Assembly: GCA_916048095.2 (NCBI GenBank)
Contig: OU696579.1
Location: forward strand, 4,840,235 to 4,904,234
Length of the DNA stretch: 64,000 nt
Source: Sacculina carcini
Taxonomy: Eukaryota > Arthropoda > Thecostraca > Sacculinidae
Reading direction: 5' to 3'
In this document: positions 54,101 to 57,550 of the stretch, piece after piece
Position numbering within the stretch: the stretch's first letter is position 1
Layout of the letters: each line of letters starts with the position of its first letter
The notes under the pieces: generated by a model
What the model saw: the letters and a program-made list of their open reading frames with translations, nothing else
Database searches by the model: none
Told to the model about the DNA's origin: nothing
Translations under genes and position numbers: made by a program

Positions 54101-55708
54101 ATCAAGAAATGGACGAATAGGATAGAGTGAACGCAGAATAAGACGGCAAGTTAGAGCAACAGAGGTGATATTGTCCGAGAATGAGAGAGATGAAACAAAG
54201 ATAGCACCAAGATTGCGAACAGAGGATGAAATGGGACAAGGAAGGAGTGGTGGAGAGAGACGAGGAGGGTGAAAGACAAGAAATTCAGATTTAGAAGTGT
54301 TTAGAAATAGCTGAGGAGACGCAGCCCAGGAAGAAATTTCAGAGAGTAAGTCAGAGAAACGATGCTTGATCAAGTGGAAGTGGAAGAAGGAATTGTATGT
54401 CATCAGCGTAAACCTTGAATGTAATGGAATGCTGGCGAAAAACGGGACAGAGAGAAGACATATATGGATTGAACAATAAGGAACCAAGAACAGATATAAT
54501 AATATTAGGGAGCAAGTGCGGTACAGCAGGAACCAGTTAATCTCAGAACTGACGACGTGAAAGATATTTATTGCACGCTTTATATACTACACACTGCAGC
54601 CGTACGGTGCAGTGTGCAACAAAGTGAATGCGCGTGCAACGACTGACGAGCATACGCGTCCAACGTTTTGTGTGATCTGCTGATTAACTTGTAAAACCTA
54701 ACATTTAAAAACAGCATAAAAATTAAAGTAGCATTAATACACCAATGCTTAGCATGCTATAAGAAAAACATGATGCCACTCGCAATGCACCTTACATTTC
54801 ATGTATTTTGCATACGTAAGTATAATGAAACAATATACGCAATGTAACAATACACGACCGGCATAGGTTGAACAAAACAAGACAAGTATTGATGTGCTAG
54901 GGCTAAAAGACGGTGAGATGGAAATGATAAACTTGCTCGGGCTTATATACTTCGTCCAGATAGCGGCGAAATGATCAGACTAAACAGTCCGCAAGAACGC
55001 ACTGACTAATTGCAAATATCGACCAGTTAAGATCTTGATGGACTAGTTTAGACGTGCAGGTGTAGATATAATTTCTGAGACTTATTGTTCTGTTGTTCAG
55101 CTAGGAGCCAGTTGGTGCTAGGAAGCAAGCATAATTGTTCAAATATGGCGTGCTAATAGACATTTTTATGGGAATATTTAACATCATGTCCGGCATATCA
55201 CACCATGGTCTGATTGATCTCAGATCTCCACATTCACTCACTTCAAGTGGAAGTAAATATGGAATCATGGTAAAATTACATACTATTATATATTAGAGTA
55301 AGCTAGGTCATTAGACACAATGAGTTCTGGCTTCTAAATACGTTGCAGGCAGTGGCGGCGCCAAGAGGTGGCTTGGAGGGACTGACCCCCCCCTAAATGC
55401 GTCTAGCCCCTCCTGAGCCCCCCAAGAATCCTGACTATGAACATTTCGGGTGTAGTTCTTCATGTTGCACCAAACCCCCGTGGTTCCCCATCTTTTTCTT
55501 TAGTCCCCTCAGCTCCTCCACCGAAAAAACCCTGGCGCCGTCACTGGTTGCAAAACATTGGACTGAGTGTTTTGTTGTGGCGAGAACCTTGGCGTCGGCG
55601 GGAATGACAAGATCGGCCCTGTCCACAGTGTCGATCCATCGAACCCAGCGTCCCGTGTCTCTGATCTCGTACCAGTAGTCGTACGCCGCGTTATCGGCCA
55701 ATAGCTGA
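12154..55708 (-). CDS. DNAH: Axonemal dynein heavy chain, DNAH3/7/12 group (partial, 25 exons)
   Basis: This is the ATP-driven motor subunit of ciliary inner-arm dynein. Exons join in phase without any stop from 55,708 down to 12,154. Domains in order: AAA3 with P-loop GPTGTGKS and [18 protein letters not shown] then VPPGGGRN (exons 1-5); AAA4 with P-loop GVGGSGRR (exons 6-11); the stalk's first helix, microtubule-binding domain and second helix (12-19); AAA5 with NTLGDP-like [20 protein letters not shown] and [17 protein letters not shown] (20-24); and the start of the AAA6 lead-in, [14 protein letters not shown] (25). AAA1, AAA2 and the tail lie beyond 64,000 if the gene is collinear; AAA6 and the C-terminus lie left of the window. 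FSSIVDW, RLWIHEM and FGDYMNP resemble DNAH3 most. Four donors are GC. Introns range from about 100 bp to 14.6 kb, the large ones inflated by transposons. It appears functional. Confidence 0.95.
12316..13116. other. Intron 24 sequence, no element recognised
   Basis: AT-rich sequence between exon 25 and the Tigger-like MITE. Nothing coding or structured was recognised. Confidence 0.5.
13117..13591. mobile_element. pogo/Tigger-like MITE
   Basis: The left end CAATAAAAGCCCTCTTATCC and the right end (reverse complement CAGTAAAAGCCCTCTTATCC) form near-perfect inverted repeats, flanked by TA on both sides (13,115-13,116 and 13,592-13,593). Inside each end the motif TATCCGGCA recurs. The roughly 475 bp between carries no transposase. 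TA target and the CAGT...CCTCTTATCCGG ends fit the pogo/Tigger branch of Tc1/mariner. Confidence 0.85.
13735..13870. repeat. Degraded hAT-like MITE fragment (family with CAGTGGCG ends)
   Basis: The series 'gagtgtagttcctcatgtttc', 'ccccgcatcattttccttag', then CCTGGCGCCGCTAC follows the same order as the right part of the copy at 55,350-55,546. It is truncated on the left. Confidence 0.5.
14214..14405 (-). CDS. DNAH: Dynein exon 24, AAA5 end
   Basis: It encodes [20 protein letters not shown] and [19 protein letters not shown], with 64 whole codons. Acceptor CACAG|GTGCTC, donor AAC|GTGAGT. Confidence 0.94.
14692..15077 (-). CDS. DNAH: Dynein exon 23, AAA5
   Basis: The longest visible exon (386 nt). 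It encodes [51 protein letters not shown] and [20 protein letters not shown]. The donor is AAG|GCAAGC (GC type); exon 24 continues as VLSESI, matching 'SSSKVLS' of the family. Confidence 0.95.
15243..15402 (-). CDS. DNAH: Dynein exon 22, AAA5
   Basis: It encodes [16 protein letters not shown] and [17 protein letters not shown]. Donor TTGG|GTGTGT, phase 1. Confidence 0.92.
15513..15713 (-). CDS. DNAH: Dynein exon 21, AAA5
   Basis: It encodes [20 protein letters not shown] and [18 protein letters not shown], with 67 whole codons. The donor is CAG|GCAAGC (GC type); joining to exon 22 gives [12 protein letters not shown] as in the family. Confidence 0.94.
15714..16424. other. Intron 20 sequence, AT-rich, no element recognised
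   Basis: Homopolymer-rich intron sequence between exon 21 and the SINE. No coding or RNA signal was seen. Confidence 0.5.
16425..16759 (-). repeat. tRNA-Val-derived SINE
   Basis: Minus strand: a tRNA-like head at 16,759-16,692 begins CTCCGTGGTGCAGTTG, has an anticodon loop CTCACAA (anticodon CAC, valine) between CCCGC and GCGGG, and a T-arm with GATTCGAATCC. It is followed by a roughly 260-bp body and a tail rich in TTTAACC. The same unit occurs at 28,808-29,334. The tRNA part has no CCA-proximal acceptor integrity or isolated context, so it is a SINE and not a tRNA gene. Confidence 0.85.
17230..17640. repeat. Degraded hAT-like MITE (CAGTGGCG family)
   Basis: It shares 'aagcattttac', the CCCGTACAGGCCGGACAGCC type block and 'atggtaaggattattgg' with the better copy at 29,616-30,012, and begins CGTGGTCGTGCCAGG, a decayed end. 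Confidence 0.5.
17641..18093. other. Unassigned intron sequence downstream of U2 copy
   Basis: It contains a CAGCTGC/CTCCAGCT-rich stretch (17,641-17,690) and a palindromic CTAGGCGGCCGCCTAG (17,759-17,774), possibly a decayed DNA element. No coding gene was seen. Confidence 0.35.
18094..18247 (-). ncRNA. U2: U2 snRNA copy, 3' segment (split gene)
   Basis: On the minus strand from 18,247, U2 resumes as TATCTGTTCTTTTCAGC. It continues through the stem IIb hairpin GTTCCTTACTAAGGAAC, the AACATATTAAACTG segment, the Sm-type site GATTTTTG, stem III, and stem-loop IV CGACCTGGTATTCGACTGG to CCAGGAACG. The order and spacing match metazoan U2 from nucleotide 38 to the 3' end. It pairs with the 5' segment at 28,583-28,619; the two total about 190 nt, the normal U2 length. 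It differs from conserved U2 at several loop and stem positions, so the copy may be a pseudogene or a lineage-specific variant. Confidence 0.85.
18248..18699 (-). other. 3' UTR of the Utopia-like element
   Basis: Non-coding sequence with CA/TG and CATA microsatellites between the endonuclease ORF and the U2 junction; it ends ...CACGAAAA next to TATCTG of U2. Confidence 0.6.
18700..20031 (-). pseudogene. Utopia-like thumb region and restriction-like endonuclease
   Basis: Thumb-like sequence ([11 protein letters not shown]) leads to a cysteine-histidine motif [18 protein letters not shown] with a following RVH (about 19,250-19,190), then the endonuclease core [20 protein letters not shown]. 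The PD is present, but the expected later aspartate (usually VVDV) reads H, so nuclease function would be lost. Frames change at 19,310-19,640. Confidence 0.75.
20032..22110 (-). pseudogene. Utopia-like reverse transcriptase
   Basis: After the duplicated linker comes [85 protein letters not shown] and the catalytic [13 protein letters not shown] (FADD, about 20,340). An amber stop follows KLYVGV (20,772) and at least one frameshift lies at about 20,450. The GCPLS and FADD boxes are as in R2/NeSL-type elements. Confidence 0.85.
21231..22055 (-). repeat. In-frame 420-bp tandem duplication in Utopia-like ORF
   Basis: About 405 bp at 21,231-21,635 recurs at 21,651-22,055 with an exact offset of 420 bp (140 codons) and very few differences. 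In protein terms the segment from [16 protein letters not shown] to [19 protein letters not shown] is present twice, just before RT. The frame stays open across both copies. Confidence 0.9.
22460..23810 (-). pseudogene. Utopia-like ORF, N-terminal zinc fingers and T/P-rich linker
   Basis: Candidate start at 23,645 ([20 protein letters not shown]). A degenerate finger AYPCTESG...LRHLKAVH and [10 protein letters not shown]...THRC precede a clear C2H2 finger [19 protein letters not shown] (about 23,320-23,260). The fingers lie in different frames, so one frameshift separates them. Such N-terminal fingers bind the DNA target in R2-type elements. A T/P/S-rich linker with a hexapeptide repeat follows. 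Confidence 0.7.
22910..23035 (-). repeat. 18-bp minisatellite inside Utopia linker
   Basis: About seven copies of GTGTGGGAAGGAGTGGTG (plus strand), a multiple of three. On the minus strand it encodes a PSHTTT hexapeptide repeat in the disordered linker. Confidence 0.8.
23865..24052 (-). repeat. 3' LTR of Gypsy B
   Basis: About 98-99 percent identical by eye to 28,028-28,213; flanked by AGGAG on the left and the purine run (plus strand CCTTCCCC) on the right. Confidence 0.9.
24202..25169 (-). pseudogene. Integrase of Gypsy B
   Basis: D,D,E triad: D in [10 protein letters not shown] in [11 protein letters not shown] in [11 protein letters not shown] frameshift at about 24,830 separates the core from the C-terminal domain ([18 protein letters not shown]). 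Upstream HHCC sequence CLECKKYQ is in another frame. Confidence 0.85.
25293..26339 (-). pseudogene. RT end and RNase H of Gypsy B, open 348 codons
   Basis: It encodes the RT connection [14 protein letters not shown], RNase H start [17 protein letters not shown], then [27 protein letters not shown] and the [11 protein letters not shown] hallmark. It ends in the integrase zinc region ([17 protein letters not shown]) at a stop. Confidence 0.85.
26420..28008 (-). pseudogene. Gag-protease-RT of Gypsy B, internally deleted
   Basis: Gag begins [19 protein letters not shown] at 27,924 and runs to LTVTQI, where it jumps straight to protease ([18 protein letters not shown], about 27,470). The zinc-knuckle part of Gag seen in Gypsy A is missing, so a deletion is inferred. 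RT shows [32 protein letters not shown] and the catalytic VVDDILIAS. Frameshifts lie near 26,770 and 26,420. Confidence 0.85.
28028..28213 (-). repeat. 5' LTR of Gypsy B
   Basis: Minus strand TGTAACATACTGCGTGCGCC to ATACGTATCACA-type end (TG...CA). The primer binding site, complementary to a tRNA 3' end of the type used by 17.6/297 elements (tRNA-Ser, from memory), follows at 28,027-28,012. Confidence 0.9.
28323..28576 (+). mobile_element. hAT MITE family 1, long copy (254 bp)
   Basis: Ends CAGAGCCGTAGCAACC and (inverted) CAGAGCCGTTGCGAG; flanked by a perfect 8-bp duplication CTTACCAC (28,315-28,322 and 28,577-28,584). 8-bp duplications mark hAT transposition. It sits exactly at the 5' junction of the Utopia-like LINE with U2. 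Confidence 0.95.
28583..28619 (-). ncRNA. U2: U2 snRNA copy, 5' segment (split gene)
   Basis: Minus strand: ATCGCTTCTCGG, the CTTTCGG loop, CTAAGATCAAAGTGTAGT. This is the first 36-37 nt of U2, including helix I and most of the branch-point-pairing segment GUAGUA. It stops after GTAGT, where the RLE LINE begins (the final A and the rest of U2 resume at 18,247). There is one extra A relative to AAGATCAAGTG. Upstream on the minus strand an ATTTGCAT octamer lies at about 28,668. Confidence 0.9.
28808..29334 (+). repeat. tRNA-Val-derived SINE, interrupted by a MITE
   Basis: tRNA-like head 28,808-28,875 (CTCCGTGGTGTAGTGGTTAG, anticodon loop CTCACAA, valine CAC), body to 28,964, then after the MITE from 29,161 to the TTTAACC tail. 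It is the same family as 16,425-16,759; the order of body segments matches once the MITE and its duplication are removed. Confidence 0.88.
28965..29152 (-). mobile_element. hAT MITE family 1, short copy (188 bp) inside SINE
   Basis: Ends CAGAGCCGTTGCGAGG and (inverted) CAGAGCCATAGCAGCC, flanked by GTTGTATC / GTTGTGTC (7 of 8 identical). It lacks the central roughly 70 bp of the long copies. Confidence 0.92.
29616..30012. mobile_element. hAT-like MITE family 2 (CAGTGGCG ends)
   Basis: Ends CAGTGGCGGGACC and (inverted) CAGTGGCAGCGCC, 397 bp, no coding capacity. Related fragments occur at 13.7, 17.2, 55.35, 56.9 and 62.4 kb. The 8-bp flanks do not match, so the duplication has decayed. Confidence 0.7.
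30328..30467 (-). CDS. DNAH: Dynein exon 20, start of AAA5
   Basis: It encodes [17 protein letters not shown] and [20 protein letters not shown]; the GGLGGEK.RW motif opens AAA5. Donor CAG|GTGACG. The next exon is 14.6 kb away. Confidence 0.95.
30468..31040. other. Intron 19 sequence, no element recognised
   Basis: Ordinary AT-rich intron between exons 19 and 20. Confidence 0.5.
31041..31161 (-). CDS. DNAH: Dynein exon 19, stalk helix CC2 end
   Basis: It encodes [20 protein letters not shown] and [12 protein letters not shown]. The acceptor CAG follows a (TG)n run in place of a normal pyrimidine tract. Confidence 0.95.
31162..31680. other. Intron 18 sequence
   Basis: Intron between exons 18 and 19; a (CA)9-type run at 31,171-31,190 (plus strand) lies directly at the exon 19 acceptor. 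Nothing else was recognised. Confidence 0.5.
31681..31786 (-). CDS. DNAH: Dynein exon 18, stalk helix CC2
   Basis: It encodes [20 protein letters not shown] and the rest of the coiled coil. Acceptor TTTCAG|GGTTGC, donor CAG|GTGCGC. Confidence 0.95.
31964..32065 (-). CDS. DNAH: Dynein exon 17, microtubule-binding domain
   Basis: It encodes [20 protein letters not shown] and [14 protein letters not shown], the return into stalk helix CC2. Donor TAG|GTGACA. Confidence 0.95.
32160..32347 (-). CDS. DNAH: Dynein exon 16, microtubule-binding domain
   Basis: It encodes [18 protein letters not shown] and [20 protein letters not shown]. Donor AAA|GTAAGA. Confidence 0.95.
32514..32705 (-). CDS. DNAH: Dynein exon 15, stalk to microtubule-binding domain
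   Basis: It encodes the alanine-rich helix and the [19 protein letters not shown] hallmark that leads to the microtubule-binding domain, with 64 whole codons. Donor CTG|GTGACA. Confidence 0.95.
32850..32972 (-). CDS. DNAH: Dynein exon 14, stalk coiled coil
   Basis: It encodes [19 protein letters not shown] and the charged helix to EVEAKKE, with 41 whole codons. Donor GAG|GTTCGG. Confidence 0.94.
32973..33418. other. Intron 13 sequence
   Basis: Intron between exons 13 and 14; no repeat or coding signal was recognised. Confidence 0.5.
33419..33581 (-). CDS. DNAH: Dynein exon 13, start of stalk helix CC1
   Basis: It encodes [18 protein letters not shown] then the KR/Q-rich coiled coil [17 protein letters not shown]. 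This matches the 'TPTSYLELI' start of the dynein stalk. Donor CAG|GTGACA. Confidence 0.95.
33760..33903 (-). CDS. DNAH: Dynein exon 12, approach to the stalk
   Basis: It encodes [18 protein letters not shown] and [16 protein letters not shown]. Acceptor ACATAG|GTTCAC, donor CAG|GTGGAT. Confidence 0.94.
34267..34427 (-). CDS. DNAH: Dynein exon 11, AAA4
   Basis: It encodes [20 protein letters not shown] and [12 protein letters not shown], the highly conserved 'MSPIG..FR.R.R.FP.L..CCTIDW' stretch. Donor CTG|GTGAGT. Confidence 0.95.
34490..35215. repeat. Extreme AT-rich low-complexity block in intron 10
   Basis: About 725 bp made almost only of A and T words such as TTAAAAT, ATTAATTA and AAATTTAAA, with a loose period near 20 bp (repeating 'aattaaaat...taaaat'). 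It starts and ends sharply between exons 10 and 11. Confidence 0.85.
35256..35363 (-). CDS. DNAH: Dynein exon 10, AAA4
   Basis: It encodes [20 protein letters not shown] and [11 protein letters not shown], with 36 whole codons and donor CAG|GTTGTC. The intron after it is the AT-rich block. Confidence 0.95.
35604..35717 (-). CDS. DNAH: Dynein exon 9, AAA4
   Basis: It encodes [20 protein letters not shown] and [10 protein letters not shown], with 38 whole codons. Acceptor ATCAG|GTTGAG, donor CAG|GTGCGC. Confidence 0.95.
36267..36355 (-). CDS. DNAH: Dynein exon 8, AAA4 Walker A
   Basis: An 89-nt exon encoding [20 protein letters not shown] and the start of the following strand. Acceptor GACAG|GACACG, donor GAG|GTGAGA. 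A plus-strand open frame covering it (36,096-36,530) is a shadow. Confidence 0.95.
36356..37414. other. Intron 7 sequence
   Basis: Intron between exons 7 and 8, with a CA-rich microsatellite at 37,186-37,228. No transposon was recognised. Confidence 0.5.
37415..37562 (-). CDS. DNAH: Dynein exon 7, start of AAA4
   Basis: It encodes [19 protein letters not shown] and [13 protein letters not shown]. The donor is CGG|GTCAGT; reading past it meets a TGA, so the exon must end here. Confidence 0.93.
37563..37992. other. Intron 6 sequence (GC-AG intron)
   Basis: Intron between exons 6 and 7, from the GC donor at 37,992-37,991 to the acceptor at 37,564-37,563. No element was recognised. Confidence 0.6.
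37993..38233 (-). CDS. DNAH: Dynein exon 6, AAA3-AAA4 linker
   Basis: A variable acidic insert rich in S, E and D is followed by [18 protein letters not shown]. The donor is GAG|GCAAGC (GC type). Joining to exon 7 gives [15 protein letters not shown], matching the family, and no GT donor fits. Confidence 0.92.
38473..38704. repeat. Pentamer satellite (AATGT/AATGC/AATAC)n plus TG microsatellite
   Basis: From about 38,473 to 38,632 the sequence is a pure run of 5-bp words TAATG, CAATG and TACAA in higher-order patterns; then TG/CG-rich dinucleotide repeat to 38,701, abutting the donor of dynein exon 5. Confidence 0.9.
38704..38930 (-). CDS. DNAH: Dynein exon 5, end of AAA3
   Basis: It encodes [20 protein letters not shown] and [17 protein letters not shown]. 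The donor CAG|GTGCAC opens directly into CA-rich repeat. The intron upstream (38,931-47,743) holds two LTR elements. Confidence 0.95.
39720..40880 (+). pseudogene. gag and protease of Gypsy C
   Basis: Gag: [18 protein letters not shown] then, after a frame change at about 39,960, [20 protein letters not shown], ending in a cysteine motif [18 protein letters not shown] (zinc knuckle-like). Protease active site [17 protein letters not shown] at about 40,558; a stop interrupts at 40,669. Confidence 0.8.
40900..42150 (+). pseudogene. RT-RNase H of Gypsy C
   Basis: [40 protein letters not shown], catalytic [11 protein letters not shown] (YMDD, about 41,341-41,373), then [16 protein letters not shown]. 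RNase H start is [16 protein letters not shown], and ADALSRLP lies at about 42,120. Several stops (41,459, 41,729, 42,020). Confidence 0.85.
42165..43590 (+). pseudogene. Integrase of Gypsy C
   Basis: Zinc region [16 protein letters not shown], core D in [11 protein letters not shown] in [12 protein letters not shown], and a degenerate E region ([19 protein letters not shown], where E is kept). A frame change follows at about 43,090; the C-terminal part lies at 43,086-43,442. Confidence 0.8.
43743..43995. repeat. 253-bp direct duplication, left copy
   Basis: The end of Gypsy C's 3' LTR plus 130 bp of dynein intron 4, ending ...CTGCTTAC exactly at the exon edge position. It matches 47,491-47,743 at equal length with few differences; the CsRn1-like element sits between. 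Confidence 0.9.
44651..45690 (+). pseudogene. gag of CsRn1-like element D (open reading frame)
   Basis: ATG at 44,651 ([14 protein letters not shown]). After a P/A-rich start: [76 protein letters not shown]. Near the end is the C-X2-H-X9-C-X3-C motif [18 protein letters not shown], the unusual CHCC finger of CsRn1-type Gag. Frame open for 346 codons to 45,690. Confidence 0.85.
45690..46860 (+). pseudogene. Protease and truncated pol of element D
   Basis: Protease [17 protein letters not shown] at about 45,785; RT start [35 protein letters not shown] and [11 protein letters not shown], which ends at about 46,450. The YVDD core, RNase H and integrase catalytic domain are missing. The frame continues into a S/P-rich C-terminus ending [22 protein letters not shown] large internal deletion is inferred, so this copy could move only with help. 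Confidence 0.8.
47491..47743. repeat. 253-bp direct duplication, right copy
   Basis: Same sequence as 43,743-43,995; this copy is followed by dynein exon 4, so its last bases (GTAAGC on the minus strand) are the working splice donor. Confidence 0.9.
47744..47929 (-). CDS. DNAH: Dynein exon 4, AAA3 sensor region
   Basis: It encodes [20 protein letters not shown] and [11 protein letters not shown]. It has 62 whole codons and donor AAG|GTAAGC. A second copy of the first 246-253 intron bases lies 3.7 kb downstream, beyond a transposon. Confidence 0.95.
47930..48368. other. Intron 3 sequence beside exon 4
   Basis: Ordinary intron; nothing recognised until the MITE at 48,369. Confidence 0.5.
48369..48551 (-). 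mobile_element. hAT MITE family 1, short copy (183 bp)
   Basis: CAGAGCCGTTGCGAGG ... inverted end CAGAGCCGTAGCAACC; perfect 8-bp duplication CTGGCAGT at 48,361-48,368 and 48,552-48,559. Central roughly 70 bp missing, as in 28,965-29,152. Confidence 0.95.
49268..50280 (+). pseudogene. IS630/Tc1-type DDE transposase, degraded
   Basis: Start [15 protein letters not shown] (ATG 49,268) then TAA, continuing in frame as helix-turn-helix [23 protein letters not shown] core: [14 protein letters not shown] (about 49,690), [14 protein letters not shown] (49,930-49,975), and [12 protein letters not shown] (50,010-50,046), the D, D, E residues in Tc1/mariner-like order. At least three frame changes; no function expected. 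Confidence 0.85.
50868..51110 (+). repeat. 21-bp minisatellite in right TIR
   Basis: Roughly eleven copies of GATTTCATTTGGATCAAATCA, nearly identical toward the right; read as codons it gives FIWIKSD repeats, which is coincidental since it lies in an inverted terminal repeat. Confidence 0.92.
51123..51202. repeat. (CA)n microsatellite next to dynein exon 3 donor
   Basis: About 80 bp of CA dinucleotide (with CATA near the right) between the mariner-like right end and the donor at 51,210. On the gene strand it is a (TG)n tract starting 8-10 nt into the intron. Confidence 0.95.
51211..51391 (-). CDS. DNAH: Dynein exon 3, AAA3 Walker B
   Basis: It encodes [20 protein letters not shown] and [15 protein letters not shown]. 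The donor GTG|GTCAGT is followed at once by a long (TG)n tract in the intron. Confidence 0.95.
51524..51765 (-). mobile_element. hAT MITE family 1, decayed copy
   Basis: Left end CAGAGCCGATGCAAGATC, then CCCCTCCCCCCGAAGG, and on the right GTCCCTCAACACTCGTGCC and TCCGGTCGGGGTG follow the order of the intact copies, but the right terminus is lost and about 80 bp of other sequence intervenes. Confidence 0.65.
51766..52452. other. Intron 2 sequence with an inverted repeat
   Basis: GTAACGAGGCGGCGC at 51,996-52,010 faces GCGCCGCC...CCGTTAC at 52,035-52,057, an imperfect GC-rich hairpin. The rest is unassigned intron. Confidence 0.4.
52453..52691 (-). CDS. DNAH: Dynein exon 2, AAA3 Walker A
   Basis: It carries [13 protein letters not shown] and [19 protein letters not shown]. 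The donor is GACAG|GCGAGT (GC type): only this cut joins to exon 3 as [10 protein letters not shown]; the nearby GT would break the frame. Confidence 0.93.
52692..53500. other. Intron 1 sequence with two TATA-like boxes
   Basis: TATAAAAACC (52,955) and GTATAAAGCG (53,030) stand about 75 bp apart in a GC-rich patch that has no reading frame. This could be a LINE or LTR promoter remnant; not assigned. Confidence 0.3.
53500..54500 (-). mobile_element. L2/CR1-like LINE, RT 3' half
   Basis: Minus strand: [20 protein letters not shown] (RT after YADD), [40 protein letters not shown] and YCNCL (54,380-54,035), then in other frames [20 protein letters not shown] and [19 protein letters not shown] (to about 53,640). 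These are the 'SRLDYCN' and 'PRLWNSLP' landmarks of L2-like RT C-termini. Several frame changes. Confidence 0.85.
54501..55349. other. Intron 1 sequence, no element recognised
   Basis: Non-coding; possibly an LTR or LINE UTR remnant in its left third, but no repeat partner lies in the window. Confidence 0.4.
55350..55546. mobile_element. hAT-like MITE family 2, short copy
   Basis: CAGTGGCGGCGCCAAGAGG and inverted CAGTGACGGCGCCAGGG ends, 197 bp; flanks GTTGCAGG and GTTGCAAA share 6 of 8 bases, a likely 8-bp duplication. It lies 41 bp from the donor of dynein exon 1. Confidence 0.85.
55588..55708 (-). CDS. DNAH: Dynein exon 1 (of those visible), entry to AAA3
   Basis: It encodes [15 protein letters not shown] and GRWVRWID up to PADAK. 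The acceptor is ATGCAG|TCAG and the donor GCCAAG|GTTCTC. It matches the 'YDYY.....W..W' segment before AAA3 in axonemal dyneins. Confidence 0.85.
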
Positions 55709-55933
55709 CTGCATTATGGCAGGAATATTTCACATATTGTCAAATTTAGTCAGCGAAATTTCCCACCCTGACTAGTCTGTGTTTATCAACAGACAGTGTC
55801 TGAGGAAGCGTTCGTGAGAATGACGACACAACTGAGCGATTTTGTCCATCTTAAAATCATGACACCCATATAGAAACACGAAGAAAGAAGTCAACCTTGC
55901 TTGGTGGGTCAGGGAAGACAAAGGGTGTTGCTT

Positions 55934-56236
55934 AATTATATTATTATTATAATTACGCATTTGAACACAGCAATAGAGAAGGCTGTGTACGCGTGTAATT
56001 TTGCGGGGACAGAGCCTCACGGCCCCGGCTGGCACGCCGCAGGTCCGGCCGCCACACAGGTTATCGCAGTCACGGCCAGCACAGAAAACTGTACGGCTGC
56101 GGGCACACGAAACCCGCCTTGCGGCAATTTGGCTATCACTTTCAGAATCGAACCCATCCGTTTCACCTCGCCAGGGAATCGAACCCTGGACCTCTCGTGC
56201 ACAGAGCGTGCGTCTTAGCCACTCGACTACGAGGAG
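55934..56236 (-). repeat. tRNA-derived SINE with 17-bp target duplication
   Basis: GACAAAGGGTGTTGCTT (55,917-55,933) and GACAAAGGGGGTTGCTT (56,237-56,253) flank it. Minus strand: a tRNA-like head CTCCTCGTAGTCGAGTGGCT, T-arm GGTTCGATTCC and acceptor partner CGAGGTG (56,236-56,163), then an unrelated body and a 3' tail of ATA/TAAT repeats (55,936-55,955). It is a different family from the Val SINE. Confidence 0.9.
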
Positions 56237-56253
56237 GACAAAGGGGGTTGCTT

Positions 56254-56906
56254 GTTGTTACAACCATACTGAGCTGGGTGACTTGACACCCTTATGCTAT
56301 TGCATTTCTGAAAAGGCTGATTTATTTAATATGCAAATATGATCATTTGTTAAAAAAATTCAATTTAGCCTAGCTTCATAAAATGATTACTGTATTATTA
56401 CAATTATTATTAATTTTATTATTTTTCATCATTATTGTTTTTGATATATTTTATTATAACAATATATGCTGTATATAAAATTATTTGTATTATTCCTAAT
56501 ATATTTCACATTCAATCTGCCAGTGTGGACGAAAATACTTTGACCATCTCAAATATGGTGTACACTCAGTTATACACTCAGTTTCCTTACCCTTTGCTGA
56601 GCTTAAAGTTTCTTGGACGGGGATGGTCTGTGTTGGAGCCGGTAAGAATTTCAAAGAGAAACACACTGAACCGCTGTCTGCTCTCCGATCTCAGCGAACA
56701 ACCAATCGACCAAGGTATGCAGAATATAAACAAGCCCTGAAGCAACATCAGATTTTATTACAGATTACTATTTAACCATAAGAATAGCCCTGGTCTAAGA
56801 ATATACTTGATAATGCTCAAATTATTAACCTGTTATTCGCGTTGGGTAAGGCCATATTATGCACCGGTAATCAATATATATGGGACGCTTTTATAACAAA
56901 GTTGAG
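56254..56906. other. Intergenic or intron sequence, no element recognised
   Basis: Non-coding AT-rich sequence upstream of dynein exon 1; nothing recognised. Confidence 0.4.
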
Positions 56907-57090
56907 TGCAGTGACGGTGCCAAGAAAGGCTAGAGAGTCTTCAGCCCCTCCCCCCATGTGCCAAGCCCCCTGAGCCCCCAGAAATCCTGATCATGAACAT
57001 TTGAAGTGTACATTTGTAGTTCCTCATGTTTCGTAGGGTGACCATACGCCCTCCTTTTCCGGACATGTCCTGTTTTTTGGGGCTGTACAG
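56907..57090. repeat. hAT-like MITE family 2, truncated copy
   Basis: Starts CAGTGACGGTGCCAAG, then 'gaacatttgaagtgt' and 'gttcctcatgtttcg' in the family order; the right end is missing. Confidence 0.6.
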
Positions 57091-57297
57091 CCTGTTCGTT
57101 TTTTTTTGTAAAATCAACAAATATTAGATGTTCGTATAGCTTGAGTAGTTAGTTCGATCTCGCTCCTGAAATTCTCTTATAAAGTTGTCGAAACATCTAT
57201 GTACAAAAATATCTGAGCAAATAGCTAACAATAACATCCTAGATGACTTCCAATCTGGTTTCTTTCCTGGAAGGTCCACTGAAACTGCTCTGCTTAG

Positions 57298-57550
57298 CAG
57301 AGCCGTAGCAACCGCCCCCGTACCTCCCGGCCGGGGGGCCCCGAATGTTGAGGGGCCCCTTTGCTTCACGTTTGATATTATAATTTATCATATTTATTAT
57401 GTATAGCCTTTACTCTTTTGCTCAAATGTTTTCACCTGAGCTTGTATTATGTGATTATGTCTAATAAATAAATACAATATTTGGTGCTATATTTATAATG
57501 GGGGCCTCAAGTGATGCTTCGGGGGGGCATAATTGCTCGCAACGGCTCTG
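57298..57550 (+). mobile_element. hAT MITE family 1, long copy (253 bp) in LINE
   Basis: CAGAGCCGTAGCAACC ... inverted CAGAGCCGTTGCGAGC; perfect 8-bp duplication CTGCTTAG (57,290-57,297 and 57,551-57,558). Same orientation and length class as 28,323-28,576. Confidence 0.95.

Noticed and set aside
56163..56236. Possible tRNA gene
   Set aside because: It lacks a well-paired anticodon arm, is followed by a SINE body and AT-rich tail, and has flanking target duplications.
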